Source: Prochilodus magdalenae (Eukaryota; Chordata; Actinopteri; Characiformes; Prochilodontidae). Taken from it: a DNA stretch of 64,000 bases. The notes beneath the pieces are model-generated. The model did not search any database. It had not been told where the DNA came from and saw only the letters and a list, made by a program, of their open reading frames with translations. The stretch is from contig JAMWET010000493.1 of NCBI GenBank assembly GCA_024036415.1, forward strand, positions 186,001-250,000. Reading direction: 5' to 3'. Every line of letters begins with the position of its first letter. Position 1 is the first letter of the stretch. This document shows positions 14,201 to 28,879 of the stretch, in pieces. The position numbers and the translations under genes were made by a program.

Positions 14201-17200
14201 TTCCAATTCCTTATTTAACAAATCAGTGGTAGTTAGCTGACATACTGTTATATTTCACTGTGTATTTAGTGTCATAATTAATGACTGTGAAATCCAGGGC
14301 TAGAAAGTGGAATTAAGGTCCAGCACGTCAGCTTTAATGACAATCATTTCTGGTGGAGATCTGCCAGCTCTGTAATGCAGACTTTTTCAGCTCCTGCATC
14401 TTTTGTCTACTTTTCCCCTTTTAGACCTCAGTCATCAGTATGAGTAATGCTCAGTGAGGTTTGAATCAGGTGATTCATTTGGCCAAGTCCAATTCCACTT
14501 AGTTTAGAAAAAAGGAAAGATTTATAGCTGCTTTAGCAGTATGGTTCAAACTGTCTCAACTGCGTTTGGCTGGACTGAGCAGTTAAGATATTTCTGTACA
14601 ATTCAGAATTCACTCTGCTCCTGCTGGCTGTCACACCAACCATAAAGATCAGTTATCCAGGTTCCACAGGCATACGTGCCAGTGCCACCGTGCATTAGTA
14701 TGTTTTGGATCATTTTGAGTGGTTTCTTTTCCTTGCTTATTCCCATCACTCTGGTAGAGGTGAATGTTCATCTCATCTGTCCAAAGGACTTTATGCCAGA
14801 ACTCTACAGGCCTTTTCTATGCAACTACACCTTCTGTTTCCAATGAGTTATAGGTTTTGGTAAATTTTATAACATTAACACATTGACACATCTATGCCCA
14901 CATCCTGAGAAGTGTTCCTACACTCTACAACAGTTGTGAAGAGGATTTTCTTCATGACTGAAAGATTTCCCCTTTAAATCACTAGCTCACTTCATTTCAC
15001 ATCAAATGACCAAACCAGGTACTGGATGATAACTCCAGATCATACTGGGCAGGAATGAGGAGTTGTGTAAATGGTTAAACAAACACATCCATAAAACACA
15101 TTCCAGTATTAGTGTTTTCTAATTTTACAGCCCTGATAAACATCTTTGTTAATCAAATTTCCCCATGTGTCTAAAACTTTTTCACAGGACTGTAGGAGTT
15201 TGAACAAAATGCAAATACAGGTCAACTCAGAGGAAACCCAGGGACTCTGGAAACCATATTTACATTAAATCAAGCTTGGAAACTGTTGGCGGCTGAGTAC
15301 TGAAGCAGCAGTTTTACATGTCTAATACGAGGAAGGTTTGTGCGATATGCCCAAATACATAAGATTACACTAGAGCTAGCTGAAGCATGTGTGCAGTACA
15401 AGTTCATTAATATTAGTAATATCATCTTTACACACAGTACAGTCTGGTTTCACATGACTGATTTATCAAGCTAACTCTCAGCCCTTCTGTTCTTGAACAT
15501 TACCAATAAATTGTAAGTTTTGGTAAGTTTTACAACATTAATACTTTGACACATCTATGCCCACATGCTGGATGGAACTGTTTACAGTTCATTTTTACAT
15601 ACACAATTACTCAAATATTTCATTACATTTACCACTTTCACTCCCAGCGTCAACGTACCGCACATGCAAATGCTATATGTAGAACCAACTTGAAATTTTA
15701 GTTTGTTCTCTTCTGCAAAAACTAACAACTCAAGTGCCTGCAGCTGGGCAGGAATGGAAGGATTTGATAAAACCGGGGTGGTAATTTTTATATACACTTC
15801 ACCCAATATGGATCTATATATCCTCGAATTAAAGCTGTCACTCTGCTCATTATGCTCATTACTTTTCTTCCATTTCAACATACAAATTAGTCATACTTTG
15901 ATTACAGAATTATTTCTTTTAAATCCATCGCTGCATACCTAAAATGAAACACACTAGAGGAGTCTTGGATTCAATGTAAAGGCTGTAACTGGTATGTACT
16001 AGGGATGCACAATTTGGTAACCAAAAAAAAAAGAACAATAATACTTTTGCTTTTCATCCCAAAGTTCAGATGGTGGTTAAAAAAAAAACCTACAACAGAA
16101 CAAAAACAAAAAGGACTACACATGGCAAAAAAAGTCAAACTATACTAGGAAGCCCAAAGAAATCTATATATTATTTCTTTATTTTACAAACCAGTAGTGA
16201 AAAAAGGGAAATGAGCAGATTGATTTTTTTGTTGTTATTCTATTATAAATGAGAAAATGAAGAAATGTTTTGTTTTATAGCTTATGGAAAAAACAAAGAA
16301 AAAAACTAACCAAATAAACAAAAATGAAATAAAGCTGTTCTTTTAATCAGGTATGAAAATTACTGTGATTAAACAAGAAAAAAAAGAAACAGTAAGTGGA
16401 AGAGACTCATTTCATTTCCATCATTTACCGAGAGACGTCGGGTTTGCCAGGTCAGTTGCTGCGCATGTCACATATTCAAACACCTACACAAAACCCACTA
16501 CAGCCTACAATATATACTAGAACAATAGGGTGTTCAGATCATCGTGGATTTGTATCCTCACCTTGTAGCTTGTGAGGATAATTACTTCTCCAAATGCCCT
16601 TCACTGCCACAGACTTTGCTTGAGGATATTGGGGTCAAGAATTGTAACTGGGCTAGCAATTAACATTGGACATCCAGCAACTAAAATGTGGCCCAGTTTC
16701 CCAGGTAACATGCAAGTATTGTTGGTACTGGGTTCGTTAGAGAACATTTTTATACATCCAGGCTATACTTTATTACCCAGCAGCACAGAAGAGCACTGAC
16801 CAGCTGTAAATTGTCTTGATATTACTCCATGGCTTGGAATCTTCTCAACGCACATGCCCAAGGTTTCCTGACTTCAGAAATGTTTAACTCCAGCTGCCTT
16901 TATTCTGTATTCGGCATGCTCTGTATTGTGCATTCCTGCATTTTTCTGGTTTAAATAACAGATCATTTTAACTTCTGGTGAGCAAAATGTAATTGTGCTT
17001 TTCCATTTTTGTTTATTTGATTAGTTTATGAAACTAGAGACCAAAACTATTGCTTAATTTTTCCACCAAAAAGAAGAAACAACCCATTTTTCACTTTTTA
17101 AATATTGATTTTGTTACATAAAAATGCCATTTTTACCTCACTACTAAATATTACACAGTCAACTGTCAGTGAGATTATGAGAAAATGGAAGCGACTGGGA

Positions 17201-20200
17201 ATGTCAGCAACTTGGCCGGAAAGTGGTACTCTACATAAATTGACAGAGTGGGGCAAAGTGCGCAGAAGTAACAAATTTTCTGCAGGGTTAATCACTACAG
17301 ACCTCCAATCTACATGTGGCCCTCAGGTAAGATCAAGAACAGCGTGTAGAGAAGGGGTTTCCATGACGGAGCAGGTGCATCCAAGCCTTACATCACCAAG
17401 CACAATGCAAAGCGACATCGGATGGTGTGATAAGCATGATTGGTCACTCCAGAGAACACATCTCCACTGCTCTAAAGTCCAGTGGCAGAGCAGGTGCATC
17501 CAAGCCTTACATCACCAAGCACAATGCAAAGCGACAAATGCAGTGGTGTAAAGCACGCCGCTACTGGACTCTAGAGCAGTGGAGATGCGTCCTCTGGAGT
17601 GACCGATCATGCTTCTCACTCCATCCGATGGACGAGAACGGTACTTGCGTGACTGCATTGTGCCAAGTGTACAGTTTGGTGGAAGGGGGATTACAGTGTG
17701 GGGTTGTTTTTCAGATGTCGGTCTCGGCCCCTTAATGCTTCAGCATACCAAGAGATTTACTACAAATTTATTCTCAGAATTTTGTGGGAACGGTTTGGGG
17801 ATGGCCCCTTCCTGTTCCAACAGGCCTGCGCACAGGTGCGCAAGGTCCAGAAAGACATGGATGAGCGAGTTTGGTGTGGAAGAACTGGACTGGCCTGCAC
17901 AGAGTCCTGACATTCCCCTTTGGAATGAATTAGAGTGGAGACTGCAAGCCAGGCCTTCTCTTCCAACATCAGGTTCTGACCTCACAAACGCTCTTCTGTG
18001 ATCCCAAAAACAAATAACTAAACCTGGTGGAAAGTTGAAGCAGTTATAGTTGACTGACATCATATTAAAAACTATGGATTAAAAACAGGAAGTTACAGTG
18101 CCAAAGTGATCAAGCAAGTTCTGTTGCTGAGGACGTTGGATTTTATGGCTCATTCTATAACCTGCACTTTGGAGTCATTTTAGTACAATCTCTGAATGCT
18201 GAGTATTTTACTTTTTGTCAGGTGAAACCAGACCATACTGTGTGTAAAGACGATATTACCCATTTTGGGCTTTTGACTTTTGTTCATTGCTAGTATAGAA
18301 ACTAGAACAGAACCCAGATCCAAAGAACCATCCACTGAAAGGCACTTTAGGGGGCAGAAACTGGTTCATCTGTGGCGATGCTCTGAATATGCCTTTTGAC
18401 ATTTTTATTTGTTTATCTTTCTCTTCTCCATCCTTTCTTTCAGACAAACACAGAGCCCAAAATGCACACCCACAGGGCATTTCATTTCCCCATCTGATTT
18501 GAGAAGGGAACGGCAGGCATACACCTGTCACTTCCTATTAACACAGTGGGCATTGAGTGTGTGAAGAGCTCTGTGGGGCAAGGCCATGCTGTTCCTCTGG
18601 GATTTGTGGCTGTGATTCTCCAATCTAAGAAAGCAGCTGTTCTCCTGCTGGATTCTTCCAACGCCAGGGCTCAATTTCCCCGCTGTGACGGGCTGACGTG
18701 CCCTTTTCCCAGCACACCTCTCCCATATCCGCTCTTCTGCTTAGGCCTTTCTTTTGAATCCACACCCTGCAGACTTAAATCATTTTTAGCTCTTAGCTTC
18801 TTCACCTGCCACTCTGCTAGCTTCATTTCTACGCCCTGCACACCGACCCCCTCCAATTTTAAATTTGCACTGTGTCTCCCATCTGACTAATGACTGCCGT
18901 TCTTGACCTCCTCCTGGGTGAAGGAGGGAGGCTGATTGTCAGTCGAACTTTAACTGAGGTATCTGTCAAGGTAGTAATAACCTGGCAACTTCACAGATTC
19001 ATCATCTACGCACGATGGCTAATCAACACACTGGCTGAGCCGTGCAGGGATCGACCACAGCAGCTGTTTCAAAACCGGCCTCTCTAAAACCTGCTGCACG
19101 TCATTTCAGTTACAGCTGGCAGAACAAGGCCTCCAAACCGATCAGCTGATGAATAATACATGTGAGATGTTTCTCCAGGCTCTGACAATGATGCTGTACA
19201 TCGCAGCACTTTTAAGCTTTCAGAATTTTCTTTTATTGATTTCTTGCAGTCCACATTCCATTCTTTTCTGCTTCAAGGACCCATGTGCATTCAGAAGAAA
19301 GAGTGTTGCAGCTTTGAAAAAACATATCGACCAATCTTCATTTGCTCTTCTGCCAAACACCTTCCTTGTGCTCAGAGAACGTTGCATGTGGTGTCACTCT
19401 ACCGGACAAAACACCACCTCTCCTCTCAAGCCTACTCAGCGCAGGCTAAGAAGCAGATTTCCTGAGACATTTTAGAGAAGGAGAAGCATGAGCCTTGTAG
19501 TTTGAAGCTTGTAGTTACTCTGAAATACTGCTCCTTGACTTTGATTTATTGGCCCAGTCAGGTTAAACTTATATAAGTGATTAATACAAAACACTTCTAC
19601 CGAAATATCAGTCCAAAAGGCATCTCTTTCTGCACCAGGCTAATTAGTTGGCTATTTGAGGACCACATCAACATGTGGTCATGCACCAAAAGCTACATAA
19701 AGGGGTTAGCAAAACAAGAGACAGGACAAAAGGCCTGTTTCCAAAACACGATACTCTGAATGACTGATTTAGGGGAAGGACTGAGCTATGGTCAGGGTTG
19801 AAAGTCTTTACTCACAATTATGATATTTTGGTGCTATGCTAAGGCTCCAATGCCACTTAGGGGATGAAGTAAAAATTATCAACAGTACAGCACATTAGGA
19901 GGAGGAATAGAGTGAAAAAACATTAGGAGGAGGAATAGAGTAAAAACACATCAGGAGGAGGAATAGAGTGAAAAAACATCAGGAGGATGAGCAGAGTAAA
20001 AACACATTAGGAGGAGGTATAGAGTAAAAACTATTTTAGGAGGGGTATATAGTAAAACATTAGTAGGAGGTATACAGTAAAAACACATTAGTAGGAGGTA
20101 TACAGTAAAAACACATTAGTAGGAGGTAAAGAGTAAAAACACACTAAGGAGGTAGAGAGTAAAATCACACTAAGAGGAGGAATGGAGTAAAAAAAACATT

Positions 20201-23200
20201 AGGAGGAGGAACAGAGTAAAACATTAGGAGAGGGAAGGAGTAAAATGCATTGGAAGGCAAAAGAGTAAAAACACAAAGAGGAGGTCTATAGTCATTAGAA
20301 AGATTTGGAGGAGGTGTAGAGCAAAACACTCTGTATGGAGTAAAAATAGACTAGGAGGTATAGAGTGAAAAACACATTAGAAGGAGGAATGGGGAAAAAC
20401 ACACTAGGGAGGAGGTGTAGAGTAAAAACACAAGGAGGTAGTAAGTAAAAACACATTAGGAAGAGGTATAGAGTAAAGCACACCAGGAGGAGATATAGAG
20501 TACAACAGTGGGGAGGTACAAATGTATTGGGGAGACATTTAGAGTAAAATACATTAGAAGGAGTTATAGATGCAGCTTTATGGACCACTACAGTACCATA
20601 TTTGCATATTTGGCACTCCAGATCTAACGATTCTCTATCACCAAAATAAACAGGCTTTTCAAAATATCACATTTATCTCGTCCTGAGGTAAGAAACATGC
20701 TCAGAACCCGTTTCTCTGGAATATCACTGGACCCTACAAATTACACGGTCGTTAAGGAGTCGCCATACTAATATTGCTTAAAGTGAGCTCATGTAACTGC
20801 GCATCAAATTGACACCACTGAACTACATGAAGGTAAGGTGGGCTAAGAGATGTTCTGGTGACTGGGAATTTCTCCCTGCGGACATTTATAGACAGCCCGG
20901 TGCATAAAGCCTTAAGATAGCACATTTCCAAAGCCTAAATTCCTTTATGACAAAAACTGCCCAGCATGTTTCCAGCAGTAAAAGAATAACTGGAATGTGC
21001 AGGGAGTCTAAATCAGCTTACCAGGGAGTCAGAAGTGTTTATTAAGCCGAGTCTGTCCTGAATTAGCCTGCGTGCATGAGCTTGTAAAGATGGTCAAAGC
21101 GAGTTAAGGTGTTTCAGTGAGGATCGAACACGGAAAACGTTCACCTCTATAACTTAACAGGCAACATATTTCTTTTTCTTTATATGCCTTCATTCTGTAA
21201 AGGAGAACTGACTACCACATTCTGACAAACCGAGCTGGTTTGCGTGTTGAGGTGTCAGTATAACAGCATTAGCTCTAATGTAGCAATCTTCATAATTCAG
21301 CTCTTTAATGACTTTGTAATTCTGAGGATCCAGTAATACATAATAAATGCACACAGAACAAAACTCATTCGATTCTAAACATATTTATTTACCACAGAAT
21401 TTGGAACAGACATTTCCGGAAAGCCCATTCATTTTTCTCATTAGAAATCCAGCTCACACCTGGAGTGCCAAATAAGGGCACAACATGGCACCAACAAAAA
21501 GGTGTCATATCCTCTGTGTTCCTTCGTTAATTTCCTAAAACCAAGTACGGCAAAAAGAAACAGTCTCTCCACTGCTAACAGCTAAAAACACAGTCCTCTG
21601 TTTTACTCCGGGACACCCTCTGCTCCACCCATATTAATTTCAACATAAAAGTCTCTGTGCAAATTAACCTAACAGCCAAACAAACATTTCTTCCCTCAAA
21701 AAGTGCCTGAGGTACCTACAACTCTGCACAGTTGTACTCTGGTTACTAATAAGCAATGACCCTGTAGCCCATCACTAAAAGAGGCTTTTGGGTCTGGTGG
21801 ATGGAGCAAAGTCATGCTGTGAGCACTACGGTTCCCGAGAAATAATCCACTGTACTACAAAGTGAAGGGGACAAAGGCTTTTGGAACAAGCCACCAGCCA
21901 CTTTCTTAGATGCTCAACTAAATCAACTAGCAGCTACTGACTCTTATACAACAGTCAAAATCTCATTAATATAGTGATTTATTTGATTGCACTTAACTAA
22001 ATTTATAGATTAGAGGTGGTAACAATCATGCCATCAGGGCTGCTCTTCATTCAGTGGGAGACCCTTTTTTAAAAACACAATATATGGAATTTAGCAATAT
22101 TATTTGTCATTTCATTTTCAACACATTTTTTGGTACTTTTTGACTTAAGAAGCACAAGAAGTGCATTATGTGCTGAAAAATGACTTGCATTACATGCAAT
22201 TAAAATGAATTACAATAAGCATTAAACAATAAAATAAGAAACAGCCGTCCAACAAACAGGCTAAATGACTGTGCATAAAACTACTGGTACAAAGACATAC
22301 TTTTTGTTAAAAATATAAAAGACAGGAACATGAATACGATGGAAGAAACCGCAAGGAGCATCATAAATAATGAATGACTGAAAATGATGTGAAGAACATA
22401 CAGATATTGTAAAGCTAAGCACATGGACAAGATTGCTGAATTAAACATCCTCTCTGACTCATAAAATTGGATTGCCTTTATTTCTTTTATGAGTTAACAC
22501 AATTTTTCTGTGCTCCTGTCTTTTTCAAATCAGGAGCACCATCGCTCCCTGGCAAAACACTTATCACTGTACCCTACAGAACCCTGTAGAAAGGCCCTTA
22601 AAAGTAACACAGTGCCTTGCAATACAGTAATACAGGACAGTCTTGTTATTTATGTATTAGGCATGCAGGTCAGTTATAGATCAATAATCTACAGTAAATG
22701 ACTGTATGCAAAACTGTCAGCCTGTCTCCCCATGATGCTGATATTTAGCACCTCCTAGCTAGTTAAGGTTTTTTTACAACAAACCCGGCTGGACATGTTT
22801 ATGTCCCTATATCTCTCTTACAATAAGTCTGTTAACACTATAACACCCTTTCTGTGGATGGCCAGTTCAGACCAGTTTCCCCTAGCAGAACTCCTTAAGG
22901 GGCCTGGAATGCCCCCAGATGGCCTCTGTATACAAGAGCGCATAGGCCTGCCAAGGCCTATTTAAACACTCAAAGTCTCAAATTAGTAGTTGTCTGCATT
23001 TTTGTGTTACTGTGCCCACTTTCTTTTTCTATCAAATCTTTAACAAACATGAGCATTGAGATCAATTCTACAATTCACAGTAGATATCTGACTGTCATAT
23101 CAGTCAGTAAAGCATAGTTTAACTAAACAGACAGGGTTTATCAGGAGAGAAGTTCTCAAAGGACAGGGAAATCTTCTCTGCGGCAAGCAATTAATTATAA

Positions 23201-26200
23201 TTAATTCAACTAAGCCACAAAGTTTAGTGGCTGCAGCAAAAATACATTTACATTAATAATTCAGTCGGATAATAATTATTCCTCATTTTAAACCAGGCCT
23301 GCGCCGCATGATGCCACGTGCTTATGCAACACCACACAACCATATTCAGGGTGCTTTCATCAGCACAAGCTGAGGTTTCACTAAGGACCGAAAAAAAAGA
23401 TGAATGAAAAAGAATGAAACCTGAAAGACCATTACATTCAGGAGAACAATGGCAGCTGTCCCACAACCTTAACGCAAGGCTTCACAGCAGTAGTGAAACC
23501 GTGGTGCCCAGCCATCATACTGGCCTCAGATTTACTTATAATCTGGTTTCACACTGAACAGCTACTGAGGGTGTAAAGGTGAAGGGCACCTTAGCATGGT
23601 ATTTAAAAGGTCAACAAATAAACATCATTCAGTTCCAACAGGATACGAGCACTGTTTACCTGCTCGAGGCTCCACTGTTCCATTGCTGTTCGGGTCCATG
23701 AAGATGAATCGCCCCCCACCAAAATCCACACTATAATCAGTCAGGTACAGTAACGATGTATAGTCGAAAGACCCATATGTCACCTGTAAAAATCAGAAAT
23801 TTGGTAAAGGACTGTAGTAAGGGAACTTGTTCCAAGCATGTTTTATAAATCTTATTTAAGCTGGATTCGTTTTATGTGGGGAGGAACTATAATATTAGTG
23901 ATTCCTAACGAGACCTGTGATTTTAATCCAAAAGGAATCTGTCACATCTGTATGAATTTAGTCTGAATAATAATAAATGCAGAATGAATAACCTAATATA
24001 ATTTGTCAGATTAGGATCTACTTTATCAGTCCTGTTTAAATTAATTACGGTCCTGACATAACAAATCCATCACCACCACTGTTTTTTGGTGACCGGGGAA
24101 CGAGGCTAACCACTAAAACTCTTGCCACAGCACTACTGTGACCTACAATCTCTTTTGTGAGGAGCTAATCAGAAGAAGAAAGAAAGAAATAAATTATTCA
24201 AGGTACTTCTCACTGGGCAGTGGGATTTCTCCTGTTCGTTGGCATAAGTTGAATTAGCACACCTCAAAGCTAGCCTAAAGCTATTCTATTTTTTGGTCTT
24301 GTTTATTTGTTTGGAATGAATTCTGCATCTAAACATTGAAGTGAGCTTTAACGTTTTGATCCAGGTTATCATGGTTAATTTGGGGAAATTATGCATTCTT
24401 TTGTATTGACTTTCTAGCTGAATTAAATTAACACTGATCCAGTTTCAATATAACACATACACCACACATACCTTGATGTATAACAATATTATACATCAAA
24501 AAATGTTTTAGCACAATTTAAAAGCTCTTAAAAATTACTATGTTTTCTGAATATTCACAAGGGAAAGACCACTAGAATTTGTCCAAAATTGCTTAGAAAA
24601 ATAAGCAAATTTTAACAATATCAACCATTTGCAAGTTAAGAAAGCTTCATCCTGTTCCATCCTATTTTTTGTTGAATTTTTTATAAGGTGACAGAATAAT
24701 TCCATGAGTGCAATTTTATGCCATTTATGCCATTCTCTGGTATCAGAGAATATTAAAAACTGGAGCTCTTGAAATGTGACAATTGCACTCTTTCAAACAT
24801 AACAAAACAAGAATTATAAGAATATTATAAGAAAACCTAACTATTAAAACCTCTTCAAAAAAGGGTGTCCATATGTTTAAAAAATGTAAAGAAAATGGAA
24901 CTCATTCCATCCATGCAAGACATGGCAGACCACCAAAACTATTACCATTATATTATAATATATATGGCATGTACATTAAATTATATTCCCATTAAATTAA
25001 AAGCTTTCTGCTCATAAATGTTTAAATAAAAAAAGACATAATAATAAAATAAAATTTTTAAAAAAAGGTCTTCTGCTTCATGATGAGTGGGCTCAACATA
25101 TCAAAACAATTGTGTGGCATTTCCTGTTTCCAGTGTCTATTAAAAAGAAGTGATAGAAGAAATCCCAGCGGAAATTGCTCTTTTTTTTATCATATACACA
25201 TCAAAAATATGTACTCATGGGGGCAACTGCTGCCAGCACATAACATGGCAACATGTTAACAGCAGTGTGGTGTAATCCATTTCTATGTAAATGCGGGTGG
25301 ACCTGGGGCAATTAGGGAAAGTGTGGTAGGGAATGACAGATGATGGCTACACTGAAATCTCAGAATGCAATTTATACCGCCAACACAAAAACATAAATGA
25401 GGTCTTGAATTAATGAAAAGCCAAGCAACCGGAACACCATCGCCCTCTCCTACAAGCATGCTCTGGAACTAAACCAATACAGCTCAAAAATGGTATGCAT
25501 CTTTATATCAGCCATCAAAAGACACAGTTCACACTTCAGAGATCAAAGCCGGTCCCAAACAAAGAGCATGATAAACTGTACTAATAAATATGAATATTCA
25601 AATGTCTCCAACTCATTAAACATGCTTTAAAGTGCTTTTCTAAGATCAAAATATCAAGTAGAGAAATGTGTGTGATCCTAGCGGCTTTCAACCTTTAATG
25701 TCTATGGCACTCTGGCCCATATCTTTATCTTGATACCTGACAGAGATTTTGCCGCTGAGGAACTTCAATTTTCCTAAAATGTATATATTGCACCCATAAG
25801 GTTTAATATTGTTATAGTGATATTCTTGAGCACCAGTCTTTAATACCTTCACCTGATGAAATTAAAATGATAAAATTATTGGTTCCTGAAAGGAAAATGT
25901 AAAAAAGGATTTCCCAAAACTTGAGTTAAAGGATATAAGGAAAATGTGAATCAGAACATGGTAAACCACTAAAACCGTTTCCATCTAATAAACAGTGCTT
26001 AAACCTTTCATGTTTGAAAGACATGAGAAATGCTCTTGCTTCTGATCTCGCTTCTGATCTTTGTGAAAAGCAATAAACAAGTGAACTTCAGAGGTGTGGA
26101 AAAGTATCCCTGCAGATTTCTTTTAAAAAAAGTCTCCTGAAAGTAACATGCTGTAATACATGCAAGGAGTAGACACAATCAACTCTTAAAAATGATATTA

Positions 26201-28788
26201 TACTTGGTTCTTTGAGTTTTTCCCTTGTGCTTTAATGTTAAAACTTGTAATTCTTAGTAATCAACATACTTATACCACATTCCATTGCACTCATTTTCTA
26301 TTTAAAATTTAGGATAAGCATCTTTTCCCTAAAACGTACAGTTTATTTACAACACACAGAAGATACACTATTGGACCTTGAGGAACATGTAGTACCTTTG
26401 AGGCTATGTTCACCTTGAATGATAAAAATCTACTTGTACTGGATTTTATTTTTCCCTGGCAGCATAATAAACAACGGTATCATGGTACAATGATGTATAC
26501 GTGGTATTCTACTTGATTTCACATTTCAGTCTTTCATTTCACTCCAATTTAACCAACACTCAGTGTGCAGGAAAAAAAAACAAAGTATAAATCAATGAAT
26601 ATGCAGGCAGTTGTGTTGCCCCTTATTTGGTTCAGTGTGATAAGCTTGTCTTATAAGCTGATCCGAGAACTGTTGTGCTATATTTCTTATAGGGATTAAG
26701 ATAAGATGTTGAGCAGGGTAGTTGGTCCTGTACCAGAGAGTTAGGAAATGTCTTCTATGATCCCAGTAGAACAAAACTGCTTTCCATTCACTGATGAGCT
26801 GAACTAGTTCTCTTTTTCCAGGCAAGCCTGATAAGCATTGGGTAAAATCCTCTAAACAGTCTTCATGCATATTTATTTTCACTGGAATGCGCTTTTAAAA
26901 GTATTTCATAGCAATCAATTATAAATGCTTCCTCTAATAAACAGATGGGGATTTACCCCTCCTTTTTTCCCTGGCTCTTCCATGTGGCTTGTTGAATGCT
27001 CTGATCACCTCAGATGCTGCTGCTTTGAAGTCAGGCCAAGTGTCAAGCAGTCCCCCAACCTCAATTAGAGCAGAACAGAGAAAATTGCCTCTCCTGTTTA
27101 AAACACACTGCCCGAGTTCCTAAACTCTACAAATCCAACATGCATCATAAAACCATTAAAGAGAAAGTAAAACTTAATTATCAGAGCTTATAAACAAGCG
27201 AGATTTGGCTACAGCCAAAAAAGTTTAGTGACAATACAGCCCAGTGCTGTATTTCCCATTAATCACACCATAACAATAACTGCCATATCTAAACTACACC
27301 AATTATATACCTGTTTATTTATAGTCAACGTACTTCGATTTTAATACTGAATCTAATAACTTCTTTTACACTACAAGTTATTAACAGTTTGCATACTGAT
27401 CAAGAACAACTGATGTTAATAAAAGCATTTTTATGTGCAGGCTCACCGACTAGGCTCGACAACATCTACCAAAAGATTAAGATTATGTATTAAATGACTA
27501 GGGATTTTTCTATTCTCTAGAATTATGATTTAATTTCAGTGGTTCCGTATCTGAATTTCAGTGCCTAGCACTTATTCCCACAACATGCAACACAGTCATT
27601 TGTTCATGTTTTCTCATTGAATGGCAGCTTTATGATTTTTTTTTTTTTTAATAACAAAGGAACCTGGTGTGATTCAAATCAGGCAATAAAAACAAACAAA
27701 CAGAACAATGCACCGACACCAACAGAGTTTTGTTTTACATTTGTAACCAGGTGCAATCTTCAGCAGCTGCTGGATACTCAGCACACTGAGATCTGAACAA
27801 GCGTGACATTTAAAAAATAATATTTCACATTAATAAGTTGCAAGCTCTTTAGTAAATAATGTCAGTGAATCGTTGGCAGTACCCAAATAACTAAGGATAA
27901 AAGTTTCCAGCAGTGTTCAAACATTCCTCTGTGATTAGCTCATGCAAGTTACCTTGTCAATGTGTGGGTGCCAGTACTCATCATGAGTAGTCTTGGCGCC
28001 GGTGCTGTTAATGCGAGAGAAGAATGTAGGCTTGGTGAGGTACATCCGAGAGGAGTCCAGCCCAAACGTTTCAGCAATCACCCTCTGAATGCGACTACGC
28101 ACATCCCTGATTTGGAACAGGATAACAGTCACGATTAACTATTTAGTAAATGCTACCACAGCAGTTAGAGGTGCAAAATGCAGCACCTATGGCATCAGTT
28201 AGAGATCGTTGGAACTTTATCTACACTAGACCTCAAAATCAAACAGCTGTGCCAAAGTAATCAAGGCATAGCAATTCATGGTGAAACTTTTTTTTTTAAG
28301 CACCCGTACTTATTACATGCCCATTTACTATAAATTGCTAATATGGGGATTTCAGATTTAATTCTGATTATAAATTTGCCAAATAACACTGAGAAGTACC
28401 ATTACATCACATTGTGACACTGAACGTGTGATGGAAGAATAATAATAGGTTTCAATATTTCAACCTACAACCTAAGCAGACGGTTTCACATTAAAGTATA
28501 CCAGCCTTCTAATTGTAAATCATAAGACACCTCTATCAACAGAACAACAAATTAAAGACTTAGATACACTTACTCTCCATCATGTCACAAAAGGTTATCA
28601 TACATTATTTGTAGATACAAAAATCCAAGCATACCTTTTTTTATGACACAGATATGTATTATATTTTAGTTACAATTTATGTTATACTACATATATCCAT
28701 CCTGTTCAAGTGGACACAGGCACATGCAAATATCTGATGTTCCTAAACAAGCTGTAAGCCTTTCAACAATACTACTGCATTCTGAAAC

Positions 28789-28824
<36 letters not shown>

Positions 28825-28842
28825 ATCACTGCTAATGAAGAT

Positions 28843-28879
<37 letters not shown>

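Larger units (their letters stand above)
11395..23659 (-). other. ogfod3: ogfod3 intron 8 (12.3 kb)
   Basis: The largest intron of the gene, bounded by donor GTAAAC at 23659 and acceptor CACAG before 11394. It holds a MITE at 12.4-12.9 kb, a mariner remnant at 14.3-15.0 kb, a Tc1 pseudogene at 17.1-18.0 kb, a three-copy local repeat and a minisatellite, each listed separately. A 21 bp poly-A run lies at 12609-12629. I see nothing definable in 11.4-12.4, 15.6-17.0, 18.3-19.8 and 20.6-23.6 kb. Confidence 0.8.

Noticed and set aside
20295..20588. 97-codon open frame on the minus strand
   Set aside because: Translation of the 28 bp minisatellite.
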